Below, in pieces: positions 36,557 to 45,463 of a DNA stretch of 64,000 bases. Each line of letters opens with the position of its first letter. Within the stretch, counting starts at the first letter, position 1. The notes below the pieces were generated by a model. That model did no database searches and was not told the DNA's origin. It worked only from the letters and a program-made list of their open reading frames with translations. The position numbers were made by a program, and so were the translations under genes. The DNA comes from Vogesella oryzae (GTDB taxonomy: Bacteria > Pseudomonadota > Gammaproteobacteria > Burkholderiales > Chromobacteriaceae): positions 62,001-126,000 of the forward strand of contig NZ_CADEPL010000012.1 in assembly GCF_902829295.1 (NCBI RefSeq). The letters run 5' to 3'.

Positions 36557-37129
36557 CTAGCGGTACACCGGCAGCCAGCCGCGGGAGGCAGAGCGGTAGA
36601 ACGGCACCCGCATATTGCGCTCTTGCAGCAGCTCGCCGCGTTCGGTATCCGGCCGGAAACCGTAGGCGCGGGCGGCATACAGCGCCAGCTGCAATGACGC
36701 CAGTTTGTCCTGGTAGGAAGAATGGCTGTCAGCCTGCAGATACTGGCTGAAACCCTGCGGCAGCCGCGCCGGCGCCAGCAACGCCGCCGCCGTGCCCTGC
36801 AACAACTGATCCAGCTTGCCGTGCAGTTGCGGCGGGTAATAACGCTCCGGGCTTGCGTCGATCAGCTTGGCCAGTTTCAGCACCGCCGCCTCGAAATCGC
36901 TCTCCGCGCGCACCTCGTAGGCAAAATACAGCAGGTAGCGCTTGTCGCCGATCGCCTCCGTCCGCGACAGCCGGAAGTTGTCGGCTCGCGCCACCCCGGC
37001 AATATCCTCGTACTGGCTGATGCGCCGGATGGCGGCATCCTCGTCCGGTGCCGACGAGCACCCCGCCAGGCACGACAACACCAGCAGCAATCCGGCCACC
37101 ATCGCCGGCATCGGCAGTCGCAACCGCAT
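36557..37129 (-). CDS. Uncharacterised lipoprotein at the end of the flagellar cluster
   Basis: A 190-aa protein with a lipoprotein signal (VAGLLLVLSCLAGC, Cys at residue 23) and an otherwise soluble, Leu/Ala-rich body I do not recognise. The ATG at 37127-37129 overlaps the preceding stop (TGATG), so it is translationally coupled to the hook-associated-like gene and so to the flgB-flgL operon. That makes a flagellar role plausible, but no domain supports it. In Vibrio and E. coli Flag-2 loci a different regulator-like gene (lafZ) occupies a comparable place; I see no similarity that would justify that name. Confidence 0.7.
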   Translation of the reverse strand: MRLRLPMPAMVAGLLLVLSCLAGCSSAPDEDAAIRRISQYEDIAGVARADNFRLSRTEAIGDKRYLLYFAYEVRAESDFEAAVLKLAKLIDASPERYYPPQLHGKLDQLLQGTAAALLAPARLPQGFSQYLQADSHSSYQDKLASLQLALYAARAYGFRPDTERGELLQERNMRVPFYRSASRGWLPVYR

Positions 37130-38154
37130 CACAGCGCCAGCAGGGAAACCACCCGGTAGCGGCTGATACCGATCAGCGCCGGCGCAACGCTGCTCAGTAG
37201 TGCATAGCCACCACCTTGCTGCAGCAACTGGTTGAAATCGCCACTGAACGACTGCGCCCACTCGGCAGCACCGCTGGCCCGCGCCTCTTCAATCATGCGG
37301 TTGGCCCGCTCCAGCGCCAGTTTCACCCGCTCACGCGCCTGCTCCACCTGCTCGATGGCACGCACCACCTGCTGCAGGGTACGGCGCAAGCCGGCAATAT
37401 CGTTGCCATGCCAGTTGGCCGGCTCGATCGCATCGCCGCGGCTTTCCGCCCGCACCCGATGCGCCTGCCCGCCAGGAAAACGGATACCGTCGCCCTTCAG
37501 CTGCAGATTGTCCACCAGTCCCTGCCAGTCGGCCTCCGCCACACTCAGCGACAGCTCGCCATCCTCGCCCAGACTGGCGGAGATACCGGCAGCGGCCAAA
37601 CCCTTGTTGAAGCGCTGCACGATCTGCTCCGGCGCCATGCCGCCATCCAGCAATACCTGCTGCGCCGGCTTGCCCACGCCAGCCGGATAGAAGGTCAGCG
37701 TTTCCGCACCGCCCTGCTGCAGCGCCTGCATATCCAGCCCGCGCAGACGGAACTCCCGCCGCGCCGCGCCTGGCGCCACCAGCCCCAGCTTGCTATCCAG
37801 GCTGGCCCCCGTCTCGCGGCTACGCCGCGCCCAGGCAGCGGAAAACGCCTCCAGCCGCTGCGCCAGCACCGCCGGATCGCCCGGTTTGCCGGCCAGCCGT
37901 GCGCCAGCCTCCTGCTTCAATGCCTGCAAGCGGCTGGCCATCTGGTCGAGAAAGCCCAGTGCCTGCTGCGCCGCCGTCACCTGGGCGTTGAGCGCCCGCT
38001 CGTTACCCAGCGGCGCCGAGCGCGGCGGTTTTGCCGCCGCCGCCAGCACGCTGTTGCGCAGCTCGCGTGCCTTCGGCTGTTCGCTGGCGGCAGTAATGCC
38101 AGCACTGCCGGACAGCGCACTTGCGGTATCGGTAAATGCAGGCTGTAGCTTCAT
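37129..38154 (-). CDS. Flagellar hook-associated-like protein (LafW position)
   Basis: A 341-aa protein directly after flgL. Residues about 140-210 (DMQALQQGGAETLTFYPAG, then PEQIVQRFNKGLAAAGISAS) resemble the flagellin hook IN motif. Helical, coiled-coil-like ends flank it (QALGFLDQMASRLQALKQEA; ARERVKLALERANRMIEEAR), the general build of filament and junction proteins. In lateral flagellar loci lafW, a hook-associated homologue, lies in this place. I infer an equivalent role; it is too short in conserved ends to be the flagellin itself. Confidence 0.6.
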   Translation of the reverse strand: MKLQPAFTDTASALSGSAGITAASEQPKARELRNSVLAAAAKPPRSAPLGNERALNAQVTAAQQALGFLDQMASRLQALKQEAGARLAGKPGDPAVLAQRLEAFSAAWARRSRETGASLDSKLGLVAPGAARREFRLRGLDMQALQQGGAETLTFYPAGVGKPAQQVLLDGGMAPEQIVQRFNKGLAAAGISASLGEDGELSLSVAEADWQGLVDNLQLKGDGIRFPGGQAHRVRAESRGDAIEPANWHGNDIAGLRRTLQQVVRAIEQVEQARERVKLALERANRMIEEARASGAAEWAQSFSGDFNQLLQQGGGYALLSSVAPALIGISRYRVVSLLAL

Positions 38155-38172
38155 CTGGCAGCGTCTCCCGCC

Positions 38173-39087
38173 TTATAGCGCGTCGAACAGCGACAGCTGG
38201 CTGACACGGCCATACACCTTCTGTGTGGCCTGTACCGCGATGGTGTAACCGTTCAGCTCCACCGCCGCCTTGCCGTAATCCAGCTGTCCCAGCGTCAAAG
38301 CGGCCTGCTGGTTGGACAGGCTGACGTTGGCGTGGCTGTCGTCCAGCGACTGCAGGGTATTCTGCGCCCCGCCCTGCTGCGCGATCTTGGCGGTCACCGA
38401 GCTCATGGTGCTGTCCACCATGTCCAGACTGCCGCGGATGCTGCTCTGGGTCGCCGGCGCGCTGATGTCCAGCCCCGGTGCCTGCAGGATGGCAATGGTG
38501 CTGTCCAGCTGGTTGAGCAGGGTAGCCATCTCGTCCAGGCTGACGTTGGCCGCCTGGGTCACGCCGTTGCCCACCATCACCAGCTGCGGATTGGTATTGC
38601 CGCCAAAGGCGTAGCGGCTACCGGCGGCGCCAGCGGCGTTGAAAGTGACGGTCGCCTTGTCGCTGGCGGTACCGGAAAACAGATAATGCCCTTCGTCATC
38701 ACGGCTGTTGACGCTGTAGTACAGGCTGTCGCGCAGCGCGCTCAGCGAGCTGGCCATCGCCGCCACGTCGGCATTGCTGTTGCCGCCGTTATCCGCCGCC
38801 CACACCAGCAAGTCGCGCACCTGCTGCATGTCCTTGTTCATGCCCTCCATCAGCGACTCGTTCTTGGTCAGCCGGGTACGCAGCGCACCGATATTGTCGC
38901 GGTACTGGCTCAGCGCGGCATCTTCGCGCTCCAGCCGCGACAGGCGCACGCTGGTCACCGGTTCGTCCGACGGCTTCAGGATGCGCTGGCCGGTGGCCAT
39001 CTGCTGCATCAGGTCGGCCATGTGGCTGTTGGCAAGCTGCAGGGCCTGGTTCATGGTGGCGCTGTACTGTGTGCTGGCGATACGCAT
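38173..39087 (-). CDS. flgL: Flagellar hook-filament junction protein FlgL
   Basis: HAP3, joining hook to filament. The 304-aa product has the flagellin-like N-terminal helix (MRIASTQYSATMNQALQLAN, then MATGQRILKPSDEPV with the SDEP motif). The C-terminal helix is SLSNQQAALTLGQLDYGKAA. It follows flgK by 12 bp. Length fits the family (about 300-400 aa). Confidence 0.93.
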   Translation of the reverse strand: MRIASTQYSATMNQALQLANSHMADLMQQMATGQRILKPSDEPVTSVRLSRLEREDAALSQYRDNIGALRTRLTKNESLMEGMNKDMQQVRDLLVWAADNGGNSNADVAAMASSLSALRDSLYYSVNSRDDEGHYLFSGTASDKATVTFNAAGAAGSRYAFGGNTNPQLVMVGNGVTQAANVSLDEMATLLNQLDSTIAILQAPGLDISAPATQSSIRGSLDMVDSTMSSVTAKIAQQGGAQNTLQSLDDSHANVSLSNQQAALTLGQLDYGKAAVELNGYTIAVQATQKVYGRVSQLSLFDAL

Positions 39088-39099
39088 GCAAAGCTCTCC

Positions 39100-40476
39100 T
39101 TAACCCATCATGGCCAGCGTGCTGTCAAACAGCTGGTTGGCCACGGCGATGACTTTCATATTGGCCTGGTACATCTGCTGGAACTGCACCAGGTTGGTGG
39201 CTTCTTCGTCCTGGCTGACGCCGCTGGTGGATTTCCAGCTCTCCTCGGCCTGGGTGCGCACCGTCTGCGAGGTGGTCAGCGCGGTCTGGTTCTGCTGGCT
39301 CTGCGTGCCGAGATTGCCCATCAGCTGGGTATAGGCATCGCCCAGGGTCACGCTGCCCAGATTGCCGACCGCCATGCTCTGGCTGCGGATGGCGATGATC
39401 TGCAGCAGATTGCTGCTGTCGCCGGGCGCCGTCGCGTCGGCGGAAAACGCCAGATCCTGCGCCTGCAGCCCCGGCACTACGCTCAGCGGGCTACTGTTGC
39501 CCGGGGTAAAGCTGAACAGCGGCCCGCCGCTGGTACCTGCGGGAGTAAAGCCCGCGGCCAACTGCGCGTTCACCGCCGTAGCAAGGCCGGAGGCCATGTC
39601 CGACAGCGACTGCTGCAGCGGCAGCAGCACCTGCTGTTCCATCTGCCCCAAGCCGCCCATCGCGCCGCCCAGCTGGCTGTCCGGCAGGGTGAAGCTTTCC
39701 TTGGCGAACTGCAGCGTCAGCACCTGGTTGCCGCTGACGGTGTTCTGTGCGGCCAACACCCCGGCCAGATGACCGGCCACCAGCGGCGCGCCGTTCAGCA
39801 GCGACACATTGCGCGAACCGTCCGGCTGGTCCACCACCTGGATGCCGACCAGCTTGGCCAGCTGGTCGATACTCTGGTCGCGCTGGTCGATCAGCCCGGA
39901 CGCACTGGTGCCGGTGGCCTGCGCGGCGCTGATTTCATCGTTGTACTTGGCGATGGCGGCACTGTAGGCGTTGATCTGCGTCACCATGCTGCTGCGCTGG
40001 GCCGCCACCGAGACGCGCTGGTTCACCAGCACCTGCGACAGGGTGTTGAAGCTCTGCGCCAGCGCACCGGCGGAAGTCAGCACCTGCTGCCGCAGCGGGC
40101 TGGACGACGGGTCCACGCTGGCGGCGTTCAGCGCCTTGAAGAAGCCATCCAGCCCGACGTTGATGCTGGCGGTGCTGCTGCCCATCACCTGCTCCAGCTG
40201 GGTCATATACGGCTGCATGGTGTCGAAGCTGCCCAGCTGCGAGTTGGCCGCCCACAATTGCTGGCTCTTGTAACTGTCGGAAAAGCGCAGCAAGGCGCTG
40301 ACCTGCACCCCGCTGCCGGCAGTGCCGACCCCGGCCTCGCGCGGGGCCACCGACGTCAGCAGCACCCCCTGGCGGGTATAGCCGGGTGTCATGACGTTGG
40401 CGATGTTCTGGCTGCTGGCATTCAGCGCGGCCTGGGCGGCCACGGCGCCGGTCAGCGCGATATTGATCATGCTCAT
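39100..40476 (-). CDS. flgK: Flagellar hook-associated protein FlgK
   Basis: HAP1, the first hook-filament junction protein. The 458-aa product has the rod/hook N-terminal signature ALTGAVAAQAALNASSQNIA and NVMTPGYTRQGVLL. The C-terminal helix has DEEATNLVQFQQMYQANMKV and ends in LFDSTLAMMG. It is shorter than the Salmonella protein (553 aa), mainly in the variable middle. Lies between flgJ and flgL. Confidence 0.93.
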   Translation of the reverse strand: MSMINIALTGAVAAQAALNASSQNIANVMTPGYTRQGVLLTSVAPREAGVGTAGSGVQVSALLRFSDSYKSQQLWAANSQLGSFDTMQPYMTQLEQVMGSSTASINVGLDGFFKALNAASVDPSSSPLRQQVLTSAGALAQSFNTLSQVLVNQRVSVAAQRSSMVTQINAYSAAIAKYNDEISAAQATGTSASGLIDQRDQSIDQLAKLVGIQVVDQPDGSRNVSLLNGAPLVAGHLAGVLAAQNTVSGNQVLTLQFAKESFTLPDSQLGGAMGGLGQMEQQVLLPLQQSLSDMASGLATAVNAQLAAGFTPAGTSGGPLFSFTPGNSSPLSVVPGLQAQDLAFSADATAPGDSSNLLQIIAIRSQSMAVGNLGSVTLGDAYTQLMGNLGTQSQQNQTALTTSQTVRTQAEESWKSTSGVSQDEEATNLVQFQQMYQANMKVIAVANQLFDSTLAMMG

Positions 40477-40550
40477 ACGGTAATTACCATTCAGGGGGCG
40501 TCTGTCTGCAGTGCGACCAAAGCGGCCGACAACTTAAATCCGTGCCGCGT

Positions 40551-40916
40551 TCAGCCCTTGCCGCCAGGCAACAACTGCTTCACCAGCATGTCGGCAATGC
40601 CGAACGCGCGCTGCGTCGCCAGGCTGTCGGCCACCTGGCCATCGGCGAAATCCAGCATGTCGCGCTCGCGACGGTTATTGAAGATGCTGTCCTCGTCGCT
40701 GAACGCCTCGTTGCTCTTGCGCATCTGCTGCAACAGCTGGCGGATGAACATGCCTTCGAACTTCACCGCCGCGTCCTGTACCCGCTTGTGTTCGGCGGCA
40801 TCGGCCGGCGCAGTGGCACCGCTTGGCACGGCTGCCGCCGCGATCGCCGGCTGCGCGGCATCTGCCGCCGGGGTCAGCGGCAGGGCGGCAAGCTGCCGCA
40901 AATCGTTTGGCTGCAT
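40551..40916 (-). CDS. flgJ: FlgJ-type rod-binding protein (N-terminal domain only)
   Basis: A 121-aa protein corresponding to the rod-capping/binding half of FlgJ (KRVQDAAVKFEGMFIRQLLQ, then FNNRRERDMLDFADGQVADS). The muramidase/glucosaminidase half found fused in Salmonella FlgJ is missing, and a separate glucosaminidase gene is present at 47759-48457. The gene sits between flgI and flgK in normal order. Confidence 0.88.
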   Translation of the reverse strand: MQPNDLRQLAALPLTPAADAAQPAIAAAAVPSGATAPADAAEHKRVQDAAVKFEGMFIRQLLQQMRKSNEAFSDEDSIFNNRRERDMLDFADGQVADSLATQRAFGIADMLVKQLLPGGKG

Positions 40917-40917
40917 A

Positions 40918-42024
40918 TCAGATCACCACCAGTTCGCCATCGATGGCACCGGCTTCGTCCAGCGCCTGCAGAATGGCCATGATGTCATCCGGCGTGGCGC
41001 CGGTACTGTTGACGGTGTCGATGATGGTCTGCAGGCTGACGCCGTCCGGCCACTTGAACATGTGGCCCACGCCCTGCTCCACCTTGATGCTGGAAGACGG
41101 CGTCACCGTGGTATTACCGCCGGCCAGCGCATTGGGCTGGCTGACGTTGTAGCCCTCGGAGATCACCACCTTCAGCACGCCGTGCGATACCGCTGCCGGA
41201 TGCACGCGCACCCCCTCGCCCACCACCACCGTGCCGGTACGGGTGTTGAAGATCACCTTGCCGACCTCCGCCCCCACCTCGACATTCATCGCGTTGAGGC
41301 GGGCGACAAACGCCACCCGCTGTGTCGGGTCCTGCGGCGCCACTACTTCTACCGAGGTGGCATCGCGCGCGCTGGCGATGCGGCCGAACTGGCGGTTTAC
41401 CGCGTTGACGATATTGGTGGCGGTCTGGAAGTTAGGCCGCTTCAGGCTGAGCTTCACCGTCGGCTTGCTGTCGAAATCGGTGGCGATCTCGCGCTCGATG
41501 CTGGCACCGCGCGGAATACGCCCGGCAGTCGGCAGGTTGACGGTGACGCTGGAGCCGCTGTTGCCCTGCGCGGCAAGCGCCGGCACCACCAGATTGCCCT
41601 GCGCCAGCGCGTACACCTCGCCATCCACCCCGCGCAGCGGGGTCAGCAGCAGCGTGCCGCCGCGCAGGCTCTTGGCATCGCCCAGCGACGACACCGTGAC
41701 ATCGATGGTCTGGCCCTTGCTGTAACCGGAGGGGAAGGTCGCGCTCACCATCACCGCCGCGGTGTTCTTGGCGGTCGGCGAGGTACCCGGCGGCAGCTTC
41801 AGGCCGAACTGCTGCAGCAGGTTGGTCAGCGACTGGCCGACATACTTGGCCTGGCTGCCGTCACCGCTGCCGGCCAGCCCCACCACCAGACCGTAACCGA
41901 TCAGCTGGTTGTCGCGGATACCTTCCACGCTGACCAGATTGCGCAGCGGCTGCGCCGCCAGCAGCGGTGCCAGCAGCAGGCAGGCCAGCAGCAGGCAGCC
42001 GCCGTTCAGGAATCGAGAGTTCAT
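40918..42024 (-). CDS. flgI: Flagellar P-ring protein FlgI
   Basis: Builds the peptidoglycan ring around the rod. The 368-aa precursor has a signal peptide (GGCLLLACLLLAPLLAAQ) and the family start LRNLVSVEGIRDNQLIGYGL, then VVGLAGSGD. The end has VINPRTGTVV-like and LKVVISEGYNVSQPNALAGG segments, and LQALDEAGAIDGELVVI. Start ATG at 42022-42024 is preferred; an in-frame GTG at 42039 is possible. Confidence 0.94.
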   Translation of the reverse strand: MNSRFLNGGCLLLACLLLAPLLAAQPLRNLVSVEGIRDNQLIGYGLVVGLAGSGDGSQAKYVGQSLTNLLQQFGLKLPPGTSPTAKNTAAVMVSATFPSGYSKGQTIDVTVSSLGDAKSLRGGTLLLTPLRGVDGEVYALAQGNLVVPALAAQGNSGSSVTVNLPTAGRIPRGASIEREIATDFDSKPTVKLSLKRPNFQTATNIVNAVNRQFGRIASARDATSVEVVAPQDPTQRVAFVARLNAMNVEVGAEVGKVIFNTRTGTVVVGEGVRVHPAAVSHGVLKVVISEGYNVSQPNALAGGNTTVTPSSSIKVEQGVGHMFKWPDGVSLQTIIDTVNSTGATPDDIMAILQALDEAGAIDGELVVI

Positions 42025-42064
42025 CACGCGTTCACACACTCACTAGACAAGGTTGGCCGCAACA

Positions 42065-42718
42065 TCAGAACGGCATCCACGGACTGTTGAAGAAGCGCGT
42101 CAGCCAGCCCGGGTTGCCGGAATCCGCCAGCGCGCCCTTGCCGAAATACTGGATGCGGGCATTGGCCACCCGCAGCGACGACACCTGGTTGCTGCTGTCG
42201 ATATCGCCGGCGCGCACATAACCGGACAGACGGATGACTTCCTCGCCCTGGTTCAGCGTCAGGCTTTTCTCGCCCTTCACCAGCAGCAGGCCATTGGCCT
42301 GCACCTGCTGCACGATCACCGTCACCGCGCCCTGCAGCGTGTTCTGCTGCGTGCTGGTGCCCTTGCCGTCGAACTTGCGCTGCGCGTCCAGCGAGGCATC
42401 CAGCTTGACGGCACTGCCCAGCACCACCGCCGGCTGTACCGAGGTGGAGCTGTTCTTGTCGAGCGTAGTGCCGGCCGACTTGCTGGCCTGGGTGGTTTCC
42501 TGCAGCAGCACCGTCAGCACGTCGCCGACGCGGTAGGCGCGCTGGTCGGCCACCAGCGACCAGCCGCCGGCCGGTGCGAACAGGCCGCCGGCCTGGCCGC
42601 GCGCGGCGGCCAACTGTGCCGGCGGCGGATCGTAACTGCCGTCCGGCGCCGGCGGCAGCAGACCGCTGCAGGCCGCCAGCAGCAGCGGCATGGCGAGGGC
42701 AAACAGCGCGCGCGTCAT
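42065..42718 (-). CDS. flgH: Flagellar L-ring lipoprotein FlgH
   Basis: Outer-membrane ring of the basal body. The 217-aa product has a lipobox (MPLLLAAC, Cys at residue 17). RAYRVGDVLTVLLQETTQAS and GYVRAGDIDSSNQVSSLRVA follow, with the C-terminal IQYFGKGALADSGNPGWLTR, all typical. It overlaps flgG by four bases. A single copy of the over-represented 10-mer sits in the 40-bp gap to flgI. Confidence 0.95.
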   Translation of the reverse strand: MTRALFALAMPLLLAACSGLLPPAPDGSYDPPPAQLAAARGQAGGLFAPAGGWSLVADQRAYRVGDVLTVLLQETTQASKSAGTTLDKNSSTSVQPAVVLGSAVKLDASLDAQRKFDGKGTSTQQNTLQGAVTVIVQQVQANGLLLVKGEKSLTLNQGEEVIRLSGYVRAGDIDSSNQVSSLRVANARIQYFGKGALADSGNPGWLTRFFNSPWMPF

Positions 42719-43503
42719 CGTACCGCTTGCGCCAGGTACTGCAGCATATTGTCGGAGGCGGACAGCACCTTGGTGTTCATCTCGTACACGCGCTGCGCGG
42801 CGATCATGTCCACCATTTCCTCCACCACCTGCACGTTGGAGCCTTCCAGCGCGCCCTGCTTGAGCTTGCCGATGGCGCCCTCGCCCGGCGCGCCCACGGT
42901 CGGGGCGCCGCTGGCGGCGGTTTCCTGGTACAGGTTGTCACCCAGCGCCAACAGGCCGGTCGGATTGACGAAGTTGGCCAGCTGCAGCTTGCCCACCTCG
43001 CTCGGGGCGGCATTGCCCGGCTGCTGCACCGACACGGTACCGTCCTCGCCGATGGTGATGGCGGTGGCGTTGGTCGGGATGGTGATGTCCGGCTGGATCG
43101 GCAGACCCTGCGCGTTCACCAGCCGGCCTTCGGCGTTGATCTGCAACTGGCCGGCGCGGGTGTAACCGGTCTCGCCGTTGGCCATTTCCACCTGCAGGAA
43201 GCCGTTGCCGACAATGGCCACGTCCAGCGGCTGGCTGGTGGTCTGCAGATTGCCGGTGGTAAAGATTTTCTGGGTGCCCACCAGGCGGGTACCGTTGCCC
43301 AGCTGGGTGCCGGAGGGCGAGCTGCTGTTGGCGCCGTTCTGCGCGCCCGGCTGCTGGTCCACCTGGTAGAACAGGTCCTCGAACACCATGCGGTCGCGCT
43401 TGAAGCCGACGGTGTTGACGTTGGCCAGGTTGTTGGCGATGGCCTGCAGGCGGGCGTCTTCCGCCTGAATGCCGGTCTTGCTGATCCACATTGCTGGATT
43501 CAT
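42715..43503 (-). CDS. flgG: Flagellar distal rod protein FlgG
   Basis: Forms the distal rod. The 262-aa product has MWISKTGIQAEDARLQAIAN and NLANVNTVGFKRDRMVFEDL at the N-terminus. SNVQVVEEMVDMIAAQRVYE and MNTKVLSASDNMLQ lie at the C-terminus, the rod-protein helices that stack as a coiled coil. Length is exactly that of the family (about 260 aa). Confidence 0.96.
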   Translation of the reverse strand: MNPAMWISKTGIQAEDARLQAIANNLANVNTVGFKRDRMVFEDLFYQVDQQPGAQNGANSSSPSGTQLGNGTRLVGTQKIFTTGNLQTTSQPLDVAIVGNGFLQVEMANGETGYTRAGQLQINAEGRLVNAQGLPIQPDITIPTNATAITIGEDGTVSVQQPGNAAPSEVGKLQLANFVNPTGLLALGDNLYQETAASGAPTVGAPGEGAIGKLKQGALEGSNVQVVEEMVDMIAAQRVYEMNTKVLSASDNMLQYLAQAVR

Positions 43504-43512
43504 GTTGACTCC

Positions 43513-44238
43513 TTAGGAACGAATCAGACGGTTGCCGCTGTCGGCCATCCCGTCCGCGGCCTTGAACAGGCGCATCTGCATTTCGAAATCGCGGTTCAGG
43601 CTCATGGTCTGCAGCATCTCTTCCACTGCCGACACATTACTGCGCTCCAGATAGCCGCCCTTCACCTGCACGCTGTCGTCGGCGTCCAGACGTTGGCCGC
43701 TGCGCGACACCAGCAGGCCGGCCTCGTTTTTCTGCATGCTGGCCGCCGGCGGATTCACCAGCTTCAGCCGGTCCACCGTCTGCGGCTCGCCACCGGCGGC
43801 CGGCACGATGCTGATCATGCCGTCCTGGCCGAAGCTCACGCTCTGGTACGGCGGCAGCACGATGGGGCCGCCATCGCCCATTACCGCGCGGCCGTTGAGC
43901 GTCAGCGCGCCGTCGCCATCCACTGCGAAGGTGCCGGCGCGGGTGTAGGCCTCGCCGCCGCCGTAAGCGACGGCAAAGTAGCCCTGGCCGCTGACCGCCA
44001 CGTCGAGGTCGCGGCCGGTCTGTACCAGTGTGCCGCTGGCAGTGTTGACGGTATTGGCCTGCAGCAGCGCCAGGTGACGGGAGTCGTAACCGTAGCCGGC
44101 CACCTGCTGCGCCTGCGCCTGTTCCATGTCGGCGCGGAAACCGGCGGTTTCCACGTTGGCCAGGTTGTTGGCGTGTACCTGTTGGGCATGCAGCGCGCGG
44201 TCGGCCGCGCTCATCGCGGTGTAAATCAAGGCATCCAT
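43513..44238 (-). CDS. flgF: Flagellar proximal rod protein FlgF
   Basis: A 241-aa rod protein. N-terminal MDALIYTAMSAADRALHAQQ and VHANNLANVETAGFRADMEQ, and C-terminal SNVSAVEEMLQTMSLNRDFE with KAADGMADSGNRL, identify FlgF. It lies between flgE and flgG as in all flg operons. Confidence 0.95.
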   Translation of the reverse strand: MDALIYTAMSAADRALHAQQVHANNLANVETAGFRADMEQAQAQQVAGYGYDSRHLALLQANTVNTASGTLVQTGRDLDVAVSGQGYFAVAYGGGEAYTRAGTFAVDGDGALTLNGRAVMGDGGPIVLPPYQSVSFGQDGMISIVPAAGGEPQTVDRLKLVNPPAASMQKNEAGLLVSRSGQRLDADDSVQVKGGYLERSNVSAVEEMLQTMSLNRDFEMQMRLFKAADGMADSGNRLIRS

Positions 44239-44252
44239 TTACGCGGCTCCGC

Positions 44253-45443
44253 TTACATCGCCTGCATCAGCGACTGCACCATCTGGTTCTCGGCCGAGAT
44301 CACCTTGCTGTTGGCCTGGTAGTTGCGCTGCGCGGTCATCAGGCCGACCAGTTCCGAGGTCACATTGACGTTGGACTGTTCCAGCGCGCCGGTAGCCAGC
44401 TTGCCGGTAAGGCCGGTGCCCGGCGACGACAGCAAGGCGGTGCCGGAGGCATTGGAGGCCTCCCACGCGGTACCGCTGACCTGGGTCAGCGCGCCTTCGT
44501 CCGGGAAGGCGGCCAGCGCCAGCATGCCCACGCCCTGTTTCTGGCCGTTGCTGTACTGCGCCAGCAGGGTGCCGTCCTCGGCCAGCGACACGCCGGTCAG
44601 GGTGCCGGAAGCATAGCCGTCGCTGCTGTTCACCGAAGTGGTGCTCTGGCCTGCAAACAGCGTGGTGCCGGCGTAGTTGAAGTCGACGGTCAGTGCCGCG
44701 GCACCGGCCGGGGTCCCCAGGTTCAGCGCTACCGGCGCCGCCGGCGACACCAGCTGGCCGGCGGTATCGAAGTTCAGCGTAGTGGTCGCCGCCACCGGCG
44801 CACCGTCGCAGGTGTAGTTGGCGGTGACCTGGTTGGCGCCGGTCTTGACGAAGTACTGGGTCACGGTGTGCTGAGCACCCAGCGAGTCATATACCGTGGA
44901 CACCATCGAGCTGTTGAACGAGGTCGGGTCGGCAGCGTTGAACGGCACGGTGGCCGGGGTGCTCCAGTCGGCAGACAGGTTGGCCACGTACTGCACGGCG
45001 GAAGTCTGCTTGGCGGCAATCTGCCCCACCGGCACCTTCAGGTCGCCCAGCGCGCCCTGCACGCTGCTACCGGCCACGGTGGCATAGCCCTGCACGCGCT
45101 GGTTGCCGGAGGCAATCAGGTAGCCGTCCTTGTCGACGTTGAAAATGCCGACGCGGGTGTACTGCACGCTGCTGTTGGCCGGATCGCGGGTCACGAAGAA
45201 ACCGCGGCCGGTGATGGCCACGTCCAGCGCACGGCCGGTGGACTGGATATTGCCGCCATTGGTGATCGACTGGGTGATCGAGCCTGCCGCCACGCCGTTG
45301 GCCTGGCTGCCGGCATACACCGAAGTAAAGTTGGTGCGGCTGGACTTGAAGCCGTAGGTGCCGGAGTTGGCAATATTGTTGGTGATGGTGTCGAGCTGGT
45401 CCTTGATGGCGTTGATGCCGGACAGTGCGATATCGAAGCTCAT
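44253..45443 (-). CDS. flgE: Flagellar hook protein FlgE
   Basis: Structural subunit of the hook. The 396-aa product has MSFDIALSGINAIKDQLDTI and TNNIANSGTYGFKSSRTNFT at the N-terminus. VTSELVGLMTAQRNYQANSK and VISAENQMVQSLMQAM form the C-terminus. The Ala/Gly/Thr-rich middle is the exposed hook domain. Length matches Salmonella FlgE (403 aa). Confidence 0.95.
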   Translation of the reverse strand: MSFDIALSGINAIKDQLDTITNNIANSGTYGFKSSRTNFTSVYAGSQANGVAAGSITQSITNGGNIQSTGRALDVAITGRGFFVTRDPANSSVQYTRVGIFNVDKDGYLIASGNQRVQGYATVAGSSVQGALGDLKVPVGQIAAKQTSAVQYVANLSADWSTPATVPFNAADPTSFNSSMVSTVYDSLGAQHTVTQYFVKTGANQVTANYTCDGAPVAATTTLNFDTAGQLVSPAAPVALNLGTPAGAAALTVDFNYAGTTLFAGQSTTSVNSSDGYASGTLTGVSLAEDGTLLAQYSNGQKQGVGMLALAAFPDEGALTQVSGTAWEASNASGTALLSSPGTGLTGKLATGALEQSNVNVTSELVGLMTAQRNYQANSKVISAENQMVQSLMQAM

Positions 45444-45463
45444 GCTGATTCCTTTCAGCCAGC

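Noticed and set aside
38332-42090. A 1252-codon open frame on the plus strand opposite flgL, flgK, flgJ and flgI
   Set aside because: It is the antisense shadow of four well-supported flagellar genes in high-GC DNA. The translation is His/Gln/Arg-rich without any domain, and it crosses gene boundaries.
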